In this document: positions 44,596-54,986 of the stretch, one piece after another
How positions within the stretch are numbered: position 1 is the first letter of the stretch
How the letters are laid out: every line of letters starts with the position of its first letter
From: Streptomyces sp. NBC_01255
GTDB lineage: Bacteria > Actinomycetota > Actinomycetes > Streptomycetales > Streptomycetaceae
Direction: 5' to 3'
Assembly (NCBI RefSeq): GCF_036226445.1
Contig: NZ_CP108474.1
Location: 434,001 to 498,000, forward strand
Length of the DNA stretch: 64,000 nt
Position numbers and translations under genes: made by a program
Notes under the pieces: model-generated
What the model was told of the DNA's origin: nothing
Databases searched by the model: none
What the model saw: only the letters and a program-made list of their open reading frames with translations

Positions 44596-45336
44596 TCAGG
44601 GCGTGCGCAGGGTCAGGGTCGCCTTCTGCTTGTCGTCGTCGGTCAGCACGATCGTGTAGGACGCGAACGCCCGGTCGGTGTCGACGGAGGCCTCTATCTC
44701 GGCGGCGCCGTCGGCGTCGGCCGTGCTGCTGCCTCGGATCAGCAGCGTCTCGGCGCCGGACGCGTCCTTGCCGGTCACGCTGACCGTCAGGACCGAGTCC
44801 GGGCCGGCGTCGGTCGCGCCCGCGGACGCAGTGAGGCTGTGCTTGCCGTCGGATCCGGCACTCTGCAGGGCGACCTGGTACGACGGATTCGCCACGACGG
44901 CGACGATCACGGCCACCACGCCGGCCAGCAGGACGCCGCCGGACAGCAGCCACCCGGCCGCCGCCACTCGCCCCGCATGGCCGAACTCCTCCTCGTACCA
45001 GGTCTTGACGTCCTCCAGGTCGTCGAGGTTGACCTCGCGGCTGCGCAGCACGAGCGTCCACAGGGCCAGCAGCACCGCGCCCAGCGACAGGGCGAACGCG
45101 AGCACGGTGAGCGCGAGCAGTTCCGGCCGTTGCGTCAGCCGGGTGATCGACACGAGACCCGCCGCGGAGATCGCGGTGCCCAGCAGGGTGATGGACGTGA
45201 GGACGAATTTCGCGTTGGCCGCGATCCTGACCAGCGTGTGTTCGGGTTCGAGGGCCTCCGCGGCCCGCTGCCAGCGCCGTGTCTCGGCCGACACCAGGGC
45301 TTGCGGTGACTCTGCCTGGCCGGTCGCGCCGGTCAT
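44596..45336 (-). CDS. Membrane protein with C-terminal extracytoplasmic beta domain, last gene of metallopeptidase-TPR operon
   Basis: The ATG at 45336 overlaps the TPR gene stop (four bases). The 246-aa product has an N-terminal soluble helix (residues 1-40), three hydrophobic helices (about 42-68, 72-97, and 128-150) and a C-terminal beta-rich domain of about 90 residues with repeated Thr/Ser/Asp patterns (SYQVALQSAGSDGKHSLTAS; SYTIVLTDDDKQKATLTLRT). I do not recognise the family. It may anchor the encoded complex at the membrane. Confidence 0.75.
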   Translation of the reverse strand: MTGATGQAESPQALVSAETRRWQRAAEALEPEHTLVRIAANAKFVLTSITLLGTAISAAGLVSITRLTQRPELLALTVLAFALSLGAVLLALWTLVLRSREVNLDDLEDVKTWYEEEFGHAGRVAAAGWLLSGGVLLAGVVAVIVAVVANPSYQVALQSAGSDGKHSLTASAGATDAGPDSVLTVSVTGKDASGAETLLIRGSSTADADGAAEIEASVDTDRAFASYTIVLTDDDKQKATLTLRTP

Positions 45337-48293
45337 GACGCGACGACCCCCTTGAACTCGTGGTCGTGCGCGTCCTCGCCGGAACCCGAACCGGGGCACC
45401 GCACCACGACGGTGAACGGCTTGCTCTTCCGCGTTCCCCCGCGCCGACGCACGGAGAAGCCGAAGTTGACCACCCGCGTCGGCTCGCTGGACAGGCACTC
45501 GACGACCTTGTCCGTGAGATCGGTGGCGTGCACGGCGCAGTGGTACTCCTCCGGCGTCAGCTTGCCTTCCATGGGTTCCCTCCAATCCGGTGTGGCCGGT
45601 CCGTCGCGCCGCAGCATCCACCGGATCAGGTCCACGACCCCGGGGTCGACCTTCCGGAAACTGGGCTGGGCCTGTACGACGTCCAGATCGTGCTCGGCCA
45701 CGTGCAGCAGGAACCTCCTGCGGCCGGGATGCGTGACGCCGCGCAGGGCCACGACGGCCTCGGCGTAGGCCTCTACGGCACGCTCGGCCGGCTCCATACC
45801 GAGCAGCGCGAGCGCCAGGTCGAACTGGACGGGGCTGAAGGGCTCTTCGAGGAGGAGGGCTTCGCCGAACTCGCGCGCGGCCTGCTCGCAGGCGTCCAGC
45901 CGCAGGTGACACCAGCCGATCTGGGACAGCTGGGACCCGTCGACTCCCGGCAGCAGCGTGCGCAGGACCTGCTCGAAGCCGCGCCGTGCCTCGTCGAACT
46001 CTCCGTCCTGGAGCTGCAGGTCGGCCAGCCCGATCGGCGCCCAGGCGTCCGCCTCGCCGTCCACCGCGTGCCGGAAGCTCCGGCGCGCGTCCTCGCGCCG
46101 CCCCAGCATCTCCAGGGCCCAGCCACGAAGCATCCACGGCCAGCCATTGCCCGGTTCCAGCTCCAGGGCGGCGTCGAAGGCCTCCACGGCCCGGTCGAGT
46201 TCGTCGGTGTCCATGAGTACGGACCCCTTGAGCACCCATGCCCAGGGGTACGTGCTGTTGTGGGACAGCGCCTTGTCACAGGACGCGAGCGCCGCGTCGT
46301 AGTTCTGGAGCAGGTACTCGGTGGCGCTGAGGCTCCCCCAGAGCCATGCGTCGGCGGGCCACCGATCGGTGCCTCCGACGAGCACGTCCCGCGACTCGGC
46401 GAGCCGACCCGTCTCCCGGAGCAGCTCGCCGAGTTCGACGTGGGCGAAGCTGGGGCTGTCCTCACATCCGACGGCCCGGCGCAGCGTCTCTTCGGCGTTC
46501 CCGGAGTCCGACGCACGCAGAACCTGCCCCAGGGTGCCCAGGAGCCAGCCGCTGTCCGGACGCAGCGCGAGGGCGCGCTCCAGGGAGGAGCGGGCTTCCT
46601 CATTGCGGTCGAGTCTGCGCAGCGCCTCGCCCAGCCAGAGGTGGACGTCCACCACCGTGTCCTCGTCGGTTTCTCCCTCGGCGGCCTCGTCCAATCGCCG
46701 GGCCGCCGTCTCCAGAGGTGTCAGGGCCTCGTCGTAGGCCCCGCGCAGGATGGCGATGTGCCCCTGTGTCCTCAGCAGTGGGGGGTCCTCTCCGTGGATC
46801 CGCAGTCCCTCCTGGACCAGGCGATTCGCCTCGTCGAGCTGCCTCAGATCGACGAGCAACTCGGTGAGCCGCCGCCTGGTGCCCGGGGAGTCCGCGCCCA
46901 GGTCCAGGAGTTGCCGGAGCGGCACCAGAGCCTCCTCGGCCCGCTCCAGCCGCATCAGCGCCGCCGTCTGTGTGTGGAGGGGCACCGGGTCGGTGGGATC
47001 CAGCGCGGTCGCGTGCCGCGCCGCGTCGAGAGCTTCCTCGTACCGCTCGAGGAGGACCAGGATCAGCGCGCGGCGCCCGAGCAGGGCGGGGTTCTCCGGC
47101 ACGAAGAGCAGGGCGTGTTCCGTCTCGGTGAGGGCCCGTTCGGACTCACCCATGTTGATCACCGTGTCGATCACGTCGAGCCGGTCGCCAAGGGTGGCCA
47201 GATTCTCGGCGAGGAGCCCGCTGAGGATCTCTATCGCACCCTCCGGACGACCGAGGTTGCGCAGGATCCGCGCCTTCATCCTGCGCAGTTCGACATCGGT
47301 CGGCAGTTCGGCGAGCAGTCCGTCCACGGCCGTGAGGGCCTCCTGCGGCCTGCCCGTGGACAGCAGCACGTGGGCCCGCGCGACGCGCAGCTCCAGCACC
47401 TCGCCGGAAAGCTCGATTCCGTCCTCCAGCAGACGGAGCGCCTCCTCGCCCCGTCCCAGCGAGCCGAACAGCCGCGCCGTGTACGCGCGCGCCTCGACGG
47501 ATTCCGGATGACGTTCCAGCGCCTGCTCGACGGCCGTCAGCGCTTCCTCGTGCCGCCCGAGGTCGTACAGCGCGTAACTCCGGCCGACCATCGCTCCGAT
47601 GTGGTCGCCTGCCAGACCGAGGGCAAGGTCGAAGCATCTCAGCGCCTCGCCGGGTGTTCCCCCGGCTCCGTACCACATGCCGGCTTGGGCGAACGCCTCC
47701 ACGGCCTTGTCCGTCTCGCCTGCCTCGCCCAGGCTCCGGGCGAGGCGCTCGGCGATCCCCGGGTGTTCGGCCCCGGTGTCGAGCGCGAGATTCAGGAGTC
47801 GGTCCGCCTCCGTCTGTTCGGACCGTCGGCTCAGCAGGTCGGCGAGGCCCAGGACCACCTCCGCGGGTACGGGTGCGTCCTGTTCCAGCGCCTGGGTGAC
47901 GAACTGCTCCGCCTCCTCCAGCCTGCCCAGTTCGCCGAGCGCCGTGCCGTAGTCGGCCAGTTCGTCGCGCCGCAGCTCCGCCCCGGCGAGCACCGCGCGG
48001 CTGAAGATCCGTACCGCGTCCTCGAACCGAGGCAGGCCGTCCGGCGGAGACACCTCCTGCTCCGCGCGCCCGAGGGTGGTCAGCGCGGACGCGTGGACCA
48101 GTTCGAGGCGCCGGCGGTCCTCTGCGTCGTCGGCCGTCGCCTTCCCGGCGGCGATCTCCGTCACCAGACGCGTCGCGATCCTCGCACCGTCCTCAGCCCT
48201 GCCGGATCTGAGCGCCACACGAGCTGTGGCCAGTTCCGACGCCAGCTGGCCGACCAGCGTGCCCTTGATTCCCCAAGGGCTGACCGTGGTCAC
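45333..48293 (-). CDS. Large TPR-repeat protein, 986 aa
   Basis: GTG 48293, eight bases after GGGAGG, starts one base beyond the stop of the upstream gene. Nearly the whole protein is tandem 34-residue TPR units (for example GRHEEALTAVEQALERHPES, GRPQEALTAVDGLLAELPTD, ERYEEALDAARHATALDPTD, QNYDAALASCDKALSHNSTY, DELDRAVEAFDAALELEPGN), perhaps 20 to 25 of them, forming a long superhelix. The C-terminal 80 residues are non-TPR (PEEYHCAVHATDLTDKVVEC; STRKSKPFTVVVRCPGSGSG-like basic/Cys segment). No catalytic domain is visible. It probably scaffolds the two metallopeptidase-like proteins encoded upstream. Confidence 0.9.
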   Translation of the reverse strand: MTTVSPWGIKGTLVGQLASELATARVALRSGRAEDGARIATRLVTEIAAGKATADDAEDRRRLELVHASALTTLGRAEQEVSPPDGLPRFEDAVRIFSRAVLAGAELRRDELADYGTALGELGRLEEAEQFVTQALEQDAPVPAEVVLGLADLLSRRSEQTEADRLLNLALDTGAEHPGIAERLARSLGEAGETDKAVEAFAQAGMWYGAGGTPGEALRCFDLALGLAGDHIGAMVGRSYALYDLGRHEEALTAVEQALERHPESVEARAYTARLFGSLGRGEEALRLLEDGIELSGEVLELRVARAHVLLSTGRPQEALTAVDGLLAELPTDVELRRMKARILRNLGRPEGAIEILSGLLAENLATLGDRLDVIDTVINMGESERALTETEHALLFVPENPALLGRRALILVLLERYEEALDAARHATALDPTDPVPLHTQTAALMRLERAEEALVPLRQLLDLGADSPGTRRRLTELLVDLRQLDEANRLVQEGLRIHGEDPPLLRTQGHIAILRGAYDEALTPLETAARRLDEAAEGETDEDTVVDVHLWLGEALRRLDRNEEARSSLERALALRPDSGWLLGTLGQVLRASDSGNAEETLRRAVGCEDSPSFAHVELGELLRETGRLAESRDVLVGGTDRWPADAWLWGSLSATEYLLQNYDAALASCDKALSHNSTYPWAWVLKGSVLMDTDELDRAVEAFDAALELEPGNGWPWMLRGWALEMLGRREDARRSFRHAVDGEADAWAPIGLADLQLQDGEFDEARRGFEQVLRTLLPGVDGSQLSQIGWCHLRLDACEQAAREFGEALLLEEPFSPVQFDLALALLGMEPAERAVEAYAEAVVALRGVTHPGRRRFLLHVAEHDLDVVQAQPSFRKVDPGVVDLIRWMLRRDGPATPDWREPMEGKLTPEEYHCAVHATDLTDKVVECLSSEPTRVVNFGFSVRRRGGTRKSKPFTVVVRCPGSGSGEDAHDHEFKGVVAS

Positions 48294-48294
48294 T

Positions 48295-49536
48295 TCAACC
48301 ACCTCCCGGCGGGCGGGACTCGCCGCGCACATGTCCCTGCCCACCACGGCCACGTCCGTCGATGATCTCCTGGCACAGCTCCTGGGTCACGGCGGCGCCT
48401 TCCGTCGCCCACTCGGGCCGCTGGATCCGCACGTACCAGGACGCGTTGAGCGCGTCCCGCAGGCGATGCGTCTTCAGCACATCGGCGGGGCGGGCCGGGT
48501 TCTGCCCCTTGTCCAGCTGCTCCAGCCAGTCCGAGCCCCAGCGCATCGCGTTGCTCCAGTGCGCAGGGGTGTACGCGGCGCCCGGATAGAAGGCCTGCTC
48601 CAGGGCGGAGAAGACATCCGCCGGTTCCAGAGCCAGCGCGCCCAGCGGATCGGCCTCTTCGGCGTCGTCGGGAGGCAGCGACTCGATGGCCTGGTCCCAG
48701 CAGCTCGCCAGTTCCTGGTGGATCTGGGCCTTGATCATGCCCCGGGTGTCGAGTGCGTCGATCACCCCTCTGACCATGTCGGCGCGCTGGCGCACGAGCT
48801 CGCGGGACGCCGGGGACGGAGCGACCATGTCGAGCCGCAGCAGCATGAGGGCACAGGCATACGCGGGGCCGTTCGTGAAGGTCGCGAAGGCGTCCGCCAG
48901 CAGCAGACGGACTCGCTGTTCGACGGCCTCGGGCGTGACCGCCCGGCCGCCCGCGAGGCCGAGGTAGGCCTCATGCGCGGTCTCCGTGGCGAATTCGTTC
49001 GCCTGTTCCGTCTCGACGATCGCCACGCGTCCGTACTCGTGCGCGACGAGCGGCAGGGTCCAGACGTCCCATTCGGGGAACCGGATGTGGGCGATACGGC
49101 GCATGTCCACAGGCGGCACGCGGTCGGGCGAGGGGATGACGATCGTGGGCATCTTCCCGACGCTCTTGGCGCACTCCTTGATCAATTCGTCTGCGAACAG
49201 GCAGATCTTCTCGTCCAGCCTCATGTCACGGAAGACCAGACCGCCCAGCACCTCCAGGCATTCACGGAACACCTCCTCGCTCAGGCATTCGATGTCGGAG
49301 TACGACTGCCAGGCCTGACCCGGATCGATGTTCCCGTCGGCGACCTCGGCGACGAGGGCCTCCAGCATCTTCAGGTCCTTCGCCGAGTTCCTGCGGATCT
49401 CGTTGAACGCCCTGATCCAGGGCTCCTCTCCCACCGTGATGTGGGCGAACTCCAGTTGCTGCTCGGAGGCGGCGTTCGCCCTCATCAGATTGCGCCGGAG
49501 AGAGGCGATCCGTTCTTCCAGAATCGACGGGGTCAT
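48295..49536 (-). CDS. Degenerate metallopeptidase-like paralogue (HEYGR)
   Basis: The 413-aa protein is collinear with the next gene product: RFPEWDVWTLPLVAHEYGRV (residues 152-171) corresponds to RFPGRSFWDLPVVAHEYGHF, and RLLLADAFATFTNGPAYA (about 210-227) to HELFADAFASYVLGPAYG. The second zinc His of HExxH is Arg170 and the third ligand Glu is Leu211, so zinc catalysis should be lost. The N-terminal half is helical. Its ATG shares one base with the upstream stop (TGATG). A catalytically dead partner of an active peptidase often serves as a substrate adaptor or regulator; that role is inference. Confidence 0.8.
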   Translation of the reverse strand: MTPSILEERIASLRRNLMRANAASEQQLEFAHITVGEEPWIRAFNEIRRNSAKDLKMLEALVAEVADGNIDPGQAWQSYSDIECLSEEVFRECLEVLGGLVFRDMRLDEKICLFADELIKECAKSVGKMPTIVIPSPDRVPPVDMRRIAHIRFPEWDVWTLPLVAHEYGRVAIVETEQANEFATETAHEAYLGLAGGRAVTPEAVEQRVRLLLADAFATFTNGPAYACALMLLRLDMVAPSPASRELVRQRADMVRGVIDALDTRGMIKAQIHQELASCWDQAIESLPPDDAEEADPLGALALEPADVFSALEQAFYPGAAYTPAHWSNAMRWGSDWLEQLDKGQNPARPADVLKTHRLRDALNASWYVRIQRPEWATEGAAVTQELCQEIIDGRGRGGQGHVRGESRPPGGG

Positions 49537-50714
49537 CAGATCACCTCCTGCGAAACGCCGGCTTCAGCCAGCTCCCTGGCCTGTCCCGCGATGAGGAGGC
49601 GGGCCCTGGCGTCGGCCGCGTCGATACGAGCGAGCCAGCCGGCGTTGACGATGTCGCACATCCGGTACGCAACACCGTCGGGACCGCTCCCGTGGTGTTC
49701 CGGCCCGCCCTGCTCGTCTGCGCCGAGGTGGTGCCCCAGTTCCTGCGCAGTCCACCAACCGTCGTAGCGGGCCTCCGGAAGATGTCCGGACATGAAGTCC
49801 ATACAGGCGTCCAGCCAGCTGCCGAACGGCTCGTTCAGACCCTCCTCGTCTCCGGTGCCCGCCTCGGCCGTACTCGAGTTCCACACCTTGCGCATGGTGT
49901 GGAGCGCGTAGTCGTAGCGATGGTCCCGGTTGAGTCGGTCCAGCGCGGTCCCGATCGTCGCCATCCGGACGTTGGGGGCGGGGTGGGTTTCGGTGCCGTC
50001 TCGGGCTTCCGCCGGGTCGAACCGGTCGAACGCACAGGCCAGGCCGTACGCCGGACCGAGAACATAGCTCGCGAAGGCGTCGGCGAACAGCTCGTGCAGC
50101 CATGGCCAGTTCGCGCCGGGCGATTCCTTCAGGGCGCCGTCGAGCAGGTCCTCGAGGGGGTGGACGGTTCGTACGCCCCCGTCGACCGTCACGGCGGGAC
50201 CGGCGAAGTGCCCGTACTCGTGCGCGACCACCGGAAGATCCCAGAACGACCTGCCCGGAAATCGGACCCGGATCACCCGGGTGGACCGTGCGAACATCTC
50301 CTCCGTACCGAGCACCGTGAACGAGTCCCACGCGACCGGGGTCTTCCCGCCGATCTCGTCCAGCAGGGCGTCGGCGAGCTTGCAGTACCCCTCGTCGAGG
50401 CTTGCGGCGCGCAGGGCTGCGCCTTCCACGAGGGACAGCGTCTCCTCGAAGAGTTCGTCGAGTTCGAGCTGGAGGCGATAGAGCTCCGGCCACAGTGTTC
50501 CGGGCGCTGCGCCGCCGTCGACCTCCGCGAGCAGCCCGGCGGCTTCGGCCCTCCGCAGGTGGAACGCCGTCGCCAGGCGGGTGGCCACGCGCCCGCGCAG
50601 CTCCGGCCCGATCGCCTGGACGCTCGTCCTGCCTGCATCGATCCGGCCGATCAGCGATTCGACGCGGGTGCGCAGGAACCCACCTGGCCGGTCCGATGAG
50701 ACTGCTTCGAGCAT
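49536..50714 (-). CDS. Predicted zinc metallopeptidase (HEYGH), first gene of TPR operon
   Basis: The 392-aa cytoplasmic protein contains PVVAHEYGHFAG with HExxH at residues 165-169 and, about 40 residues later, LHELFADAFASYVLG (Glu208 as likely third ligand), the gluzincin arrangement. The N-terminal 150 residues are helical (VESLIGRIDAGRTSVQAIGP and LYRLQLELDELFEETLSLVE). There is no signal peptide or membrane helix. GAGGTGA precedes ATG 50714. I do not recognise a named family. The next three genes follow with overlaps of one or a few bases. Confidence 0.8.
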   Translation of the reverse strand: MLEAVSSDRPGGFLRTRVESLIGRIDAGRTSVQAIGPELRGRVATRLATAFHLRRAEAAGLLAEVDGGAAPGTLWPELYRLQLELDELFEETLSLVEGAALRAASLDEGYCKLADALLDEIGGKTPVAWDSFTVLGTEEMFARSTRVIRVRFPGRSFWDLPVVAHEYGHFAGPAVTVDGGVRTVHPLEDLLDGALKESPGANWPWLHELFADAFASYVLGPAYGLACAFDRFDPAEARDGTETHPAPNVRMATIGTALDRLNRDHRYDYALHTMRKVWNSSTAEAGTGDEEGLNEPFGSWLDACMDFMSGHLPEARYDGWWTAQELGHHLGADEQGGPEHHGSGPDGVAYRMCDIVNAGWLARIDAADARARLLIAGQARELAEAGVSQEVI

Positions 50715-50797
50715 GCCGCCGTCACCTCACAGGTTGTGGCCTATGCCCACCTCCATTGTGTGCGCGGTTCACCGATTTGTCCTGGTCCGATGGGTAG

Positions 50798-50844
50798 TTG
50801 AACGGCGCACCCATTGAACGGAGCACCCGTTGAACGGGCCACTA
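50798..50844. repeat. Three 16-bp direct repeats upstream of the metallopeptidase operon
   Basis: TTGAACGG starts at 50798, 50814 and 50830, exactly 16 bases apart, within units close to TTGAACGGAGCACCCR. They lie about 85 to 130 bases upstream of the operon start on the minus strand and could be an operator array. The rest of the 297-base intergenic region shows no gene. Confidence 0.7.
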
Positions 50845-51011
50845 CACCGGGCCGTGCGTGGGCCGGCTACTGCCCGTGCTCCGGTCGGCGGGAGGCTCGT
50901 GGGGGCGCCGGGCCGGTGTGCGTTCCGCCCCGCCGATAGCGAACATCATTGGATCCGGGCCTTGTTGAGTGAAAGCTGGGGGGGACACATCCCGGAACCC
51001 GGAGGCCCTTG

Positions 51012-51470
51012 ATGAGCACCGAGCACACGAACACCTTGTACGAGGCCGTGGGCGGCGCCGACGCGCTGCGCCGGCTCTCCGAGACGTTCTACGAGGGGGT
51101 CCTGGCCGACCCCCTCCTCGCACCCGTCTTCGCCGACTTCACCCCCACCCATGTGGAGCACGTGGCCGTGTGGCTGGCGGAGATCTTCTCCGGACCGGCC
51201 GGGTTCACGGCGGAGCACGGCGGGCACCAGGCCCTGCTCCGCGCCCACCTCGGGCTCGGCATCACCGAGGAACAGCGGCTGCGCTGGATGGATTTGATGA
51301 CGGCGGCCGTGGAGAAGGAGCTGCCGGACGACGCCCTGCTGCGCCGCCGGGTGGTGGAGTACTTCGACTGGGGCACACGGATCGCCAAGGACGTCTCGGC
51401 CTCGGCCCCGGGTACGGACCTCGGCGACCCCGGCCCCACCCCGCGCTGGGGCTGGGACGGCCTCGCCTGA
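51012..51470 (+). CDS. Truncated haemoglobin-like globin
   Basis: ATG 51012 lies seven bases after GGAGG. The 152-aa product fits the truncated globin fold: LYEAVGGADALRRLSETFYE, VLADPLLAPVFADFTPTHVE, HVAVWLAEIFSGPAGF, then GGHQALLRAHLGLGITEEQR with the candidate proximal His, and RWMDLMTAAVEKELP. The N-terminal Y-E-A-V-G-G-x-x-x-L motif is characteristic. It binds haem and is likely involved in oxygen or nitric oxide chemistry. A perfect palindrome overlapping its stop codon terminates transcription. Confidence 0.88.
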   Translation: MSTEHTNTLYEAVGGADALRRLSETFYEGVLADPLLAPVFADFTPTHVEHVAVWLAEIFSGPAGFTAEHGGHQALLRAHLGLGITEEQRLRWMDLMTAAVEKELPDDALLRRRVVEYFDWGTRIAKDVSASAPGTDLGDPGPTPRWGWDGLA

Positions 51471-51500
51471 ACACCTGATCAGGTGTTCAGGCGAGGCCGT
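51457..51500. terminator. Perfect 44-base palindromic terminator
   Basis: A 22-bp perfect inverted repeat centred on GATC at 51477-51480 (left arm from ACGGCCTCGCCTGAACACCT, right arm its complement). It includes the globin stop codon and lies 13 bases before the stop of the convergent gene, so it serves both. Confidence 0.9.
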
Positions 51501-51512
51501 GGGGCAACGGTG

Positions 51513-53357
<1,845 letters not shown>

Positions 53358-53579
53358 GCCGACTGTCCCGTCTGTTGGAGATGGTTGCGCAGGGGAGAGC
53401 CTGGGGCCGATCCATGGATAACGGAAAGCCGAAGGACGGTGAAAGTGATGTGGGTCACATGAGGGGTGACGACCGCCCTCAGGGGGCGTGACGCCACTCT
53501 CCGGCCGTGCGCGCGGTCCGTTCGTGAACGTCCGGAAGACGTGCACAGACCAGTTACCCGGCACCCCGAGAAGTCCCAT

Positions 53580-53641
53580 TTCTTGATCAAGAATCCTATT
53601 CGAACCCGGGTATTGTGACGCTCCTGTCCGTTCGATACGAT
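53580..53641 (+). promoter_or_regulatory. Promoter and palindrome upstream of the RiPP-type operon
   Basis: TTGTGA (53613-53618), 17 bases, TACGAT (53636-53641) forms a plausible housekeeping promoter about 90 bases before the first gene. Twenty bases upstream lies a perfect 14-base palindrome TTCTTGATCAAGAA (53580-53593), a candidate operator. The whole 53358-53729 gap is notably AT-rich and otherwise empty. Confidence 0.55.
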
Positions 53642-53729
53642 CGCAACCCTCAACGACCGAAAGTCCGCCTATTTCAGGGGGCATTGTGGGTGCGTTAGCG
53701 TCAGCAATTCCTTCCGAGCGGCATTCTTG

Positions 53730-54986
53730 ATGGGCGAGGCCGAGGAGAAGTTAAGACCATCCGGCCCCGACTTATCAAAGAATTCTTCCACATCCCCGTT
53801 CCGAAGACGGGATTTCTCACTCTTCTGGGCAGCGGGCGCCGTCGACGGTCTCGGCACCTGCGCTTCCTCTCTCTTTCTTCCGCTGATTCTGCTGGGCGCC
53901 GGATATTCGCCCGGACTCGCCGGACTCGTGGCGTCCGTGGCATTGGTCAGCGGACTGGTGGTCTCACCGATCGCGGGCGTCTTCGCCGACCGTTGGCCGC
54001 GCAAGCCGATGATGTACGCGGCGGCCCTGGTCGCGGCGGGGGCCATGGGATCGGTGTTCGTGGCCGTCGCCCTCGGTCATGTCGTCCTCGTCCACGTCCT
54101 CGTCGCCGCCGTGGTCGAGCAGGCGGCCGGCGCCACCTACGGGGCGGCGGCCTCCGGGACGATCCGGCGGCTGGTCCCGCCCGAGCAGTACTCCCGGGCG
54201 ATCGGATACCTGCAGGCGCGGGACCAGGCGGTGCAGATCGTCGGCCCGACGCTGGGCGGCGTGCTGTACCAGCTGGCGCGGTGGGTACCGCTGCTCGCGG
54301 ACGCGGCGTCGTTCCTGCTGGTGGCGGTGTTGAGCAAGGCGATCCGCGCGGACCTGACACCCGTACGGGAGGGTCCTCCCGCATCGTTCACCCGTGACCT
54401 CGCCGAAGGGCTGCGTTTCGTGTGGGCCGAGCCCTTCCTGCGCTTCGTGGTCGTGTGGACCGCCGGGATCAACGCGCTGCTCGGCGCGCTGTACTTCCAC
54501 GCGGTCCTCACCTCCCACGCCCAGGGCGCCAGCCCCTCCTCGATCGGGCTCGTCCTCACCCTGGCCGGCGTCGGTGGGCTGCTGGGCGCCCTCGCCGCGC
54601 CGTGGCTGGTGCGGCGGGTGCCGGCCGCGCGGATCGTGACGGGTGCGTCGTGGGTCATGGTGCCGACGGCTGCCGGGCTTGCGCTCACGTCCCGGACCTG
54701 GGCCTACGGGCTGTTGCTGAGCGCGGTGTCGCTGATCGTGCCGTCCGTGGCGGTCGTCCTGCAGACCCGGGCGGTGCTGGTCACCCCCGATCGGCTCCTG
54801 GCCCGGATGGGGACGGTGCTGGGCACCGCCGGCCAGGGTGTCGCGGTGCTCGCGCCGGTGGCGGCGGGAGTTCTGGTCGCGGCGTACGGCGGCCGTGCGG
54901 TGGCGTTGGGCTGCGCGGGCGCGTTCGCCGGGCTGGCGCTGTACGCGACCGCCCGGGCCCGGCTCGTGGTCCGGGAGGCACGGTGA
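53730..54986 (+). CDS. MFS exporter, first gene of RiPP-type operon
   Basis: The 418-aa protein has twelve predicted helices and fits the EntS/MFS_3 drug-export group: SLFWAAGAVDGLGTCASSLF, AGVFADRWPRKPMMYAAALV, AAASGTIRRLVPPEQYSRAI, then a C-terminal half with GLVLTLAGVGGLLGALAAPW. Codons 8 and 15 are TTA (53751 and 53772) and codon 9 is AGA, all rare in this GC-rich DNA. Its stop overlaps the GTG of the S9 peptidase gene. It probably exports the mature peptide product. Confidence 0.87.
   Translation: MGEAEEKLRPSGPDLSKNSSTSPFRRRDFSLFWAAGAVDGLGTCASSLFLPLILLGAGYSPGLAGLVASVALVSGLVVSPIAGVFADRWPRKPMMYAAALVAAGAMGSVFVAVALGHVVLVHVLVAAVVEQAAGATYGAAASGTIRRLVPPEQYSRAIGYLQARDQAVQIVGPTLGGVLYQLARWVPLLADAASFLLVAVLSKAIRADLTPVREGPPASFTRDLAEGLRFVWAEPFLRFVVVWTAGINALLGALYFHAVLTSHAQGASPSSIGLVLTLAGVGGLLGALAAPWLVRRVPAARIVTGASWVMVPTAAGLALTSRTWAYGLLLSAVSLIVPSVAVVLQTRAVLVTPDRLLARMGTVLGTAGQGVAVLAPVAAGVLVAAYGGRAVALGCAGAFAGLALYATARARLVVREAR

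Noticed and set aside
45360..48365. A 1001-codon open frame on the plus strand across the TPR gene
   Set aside because: It mirrors the minus-strand TPR gene, has no protein pattern, and long antisense frames are usual opposite high-GC genes.
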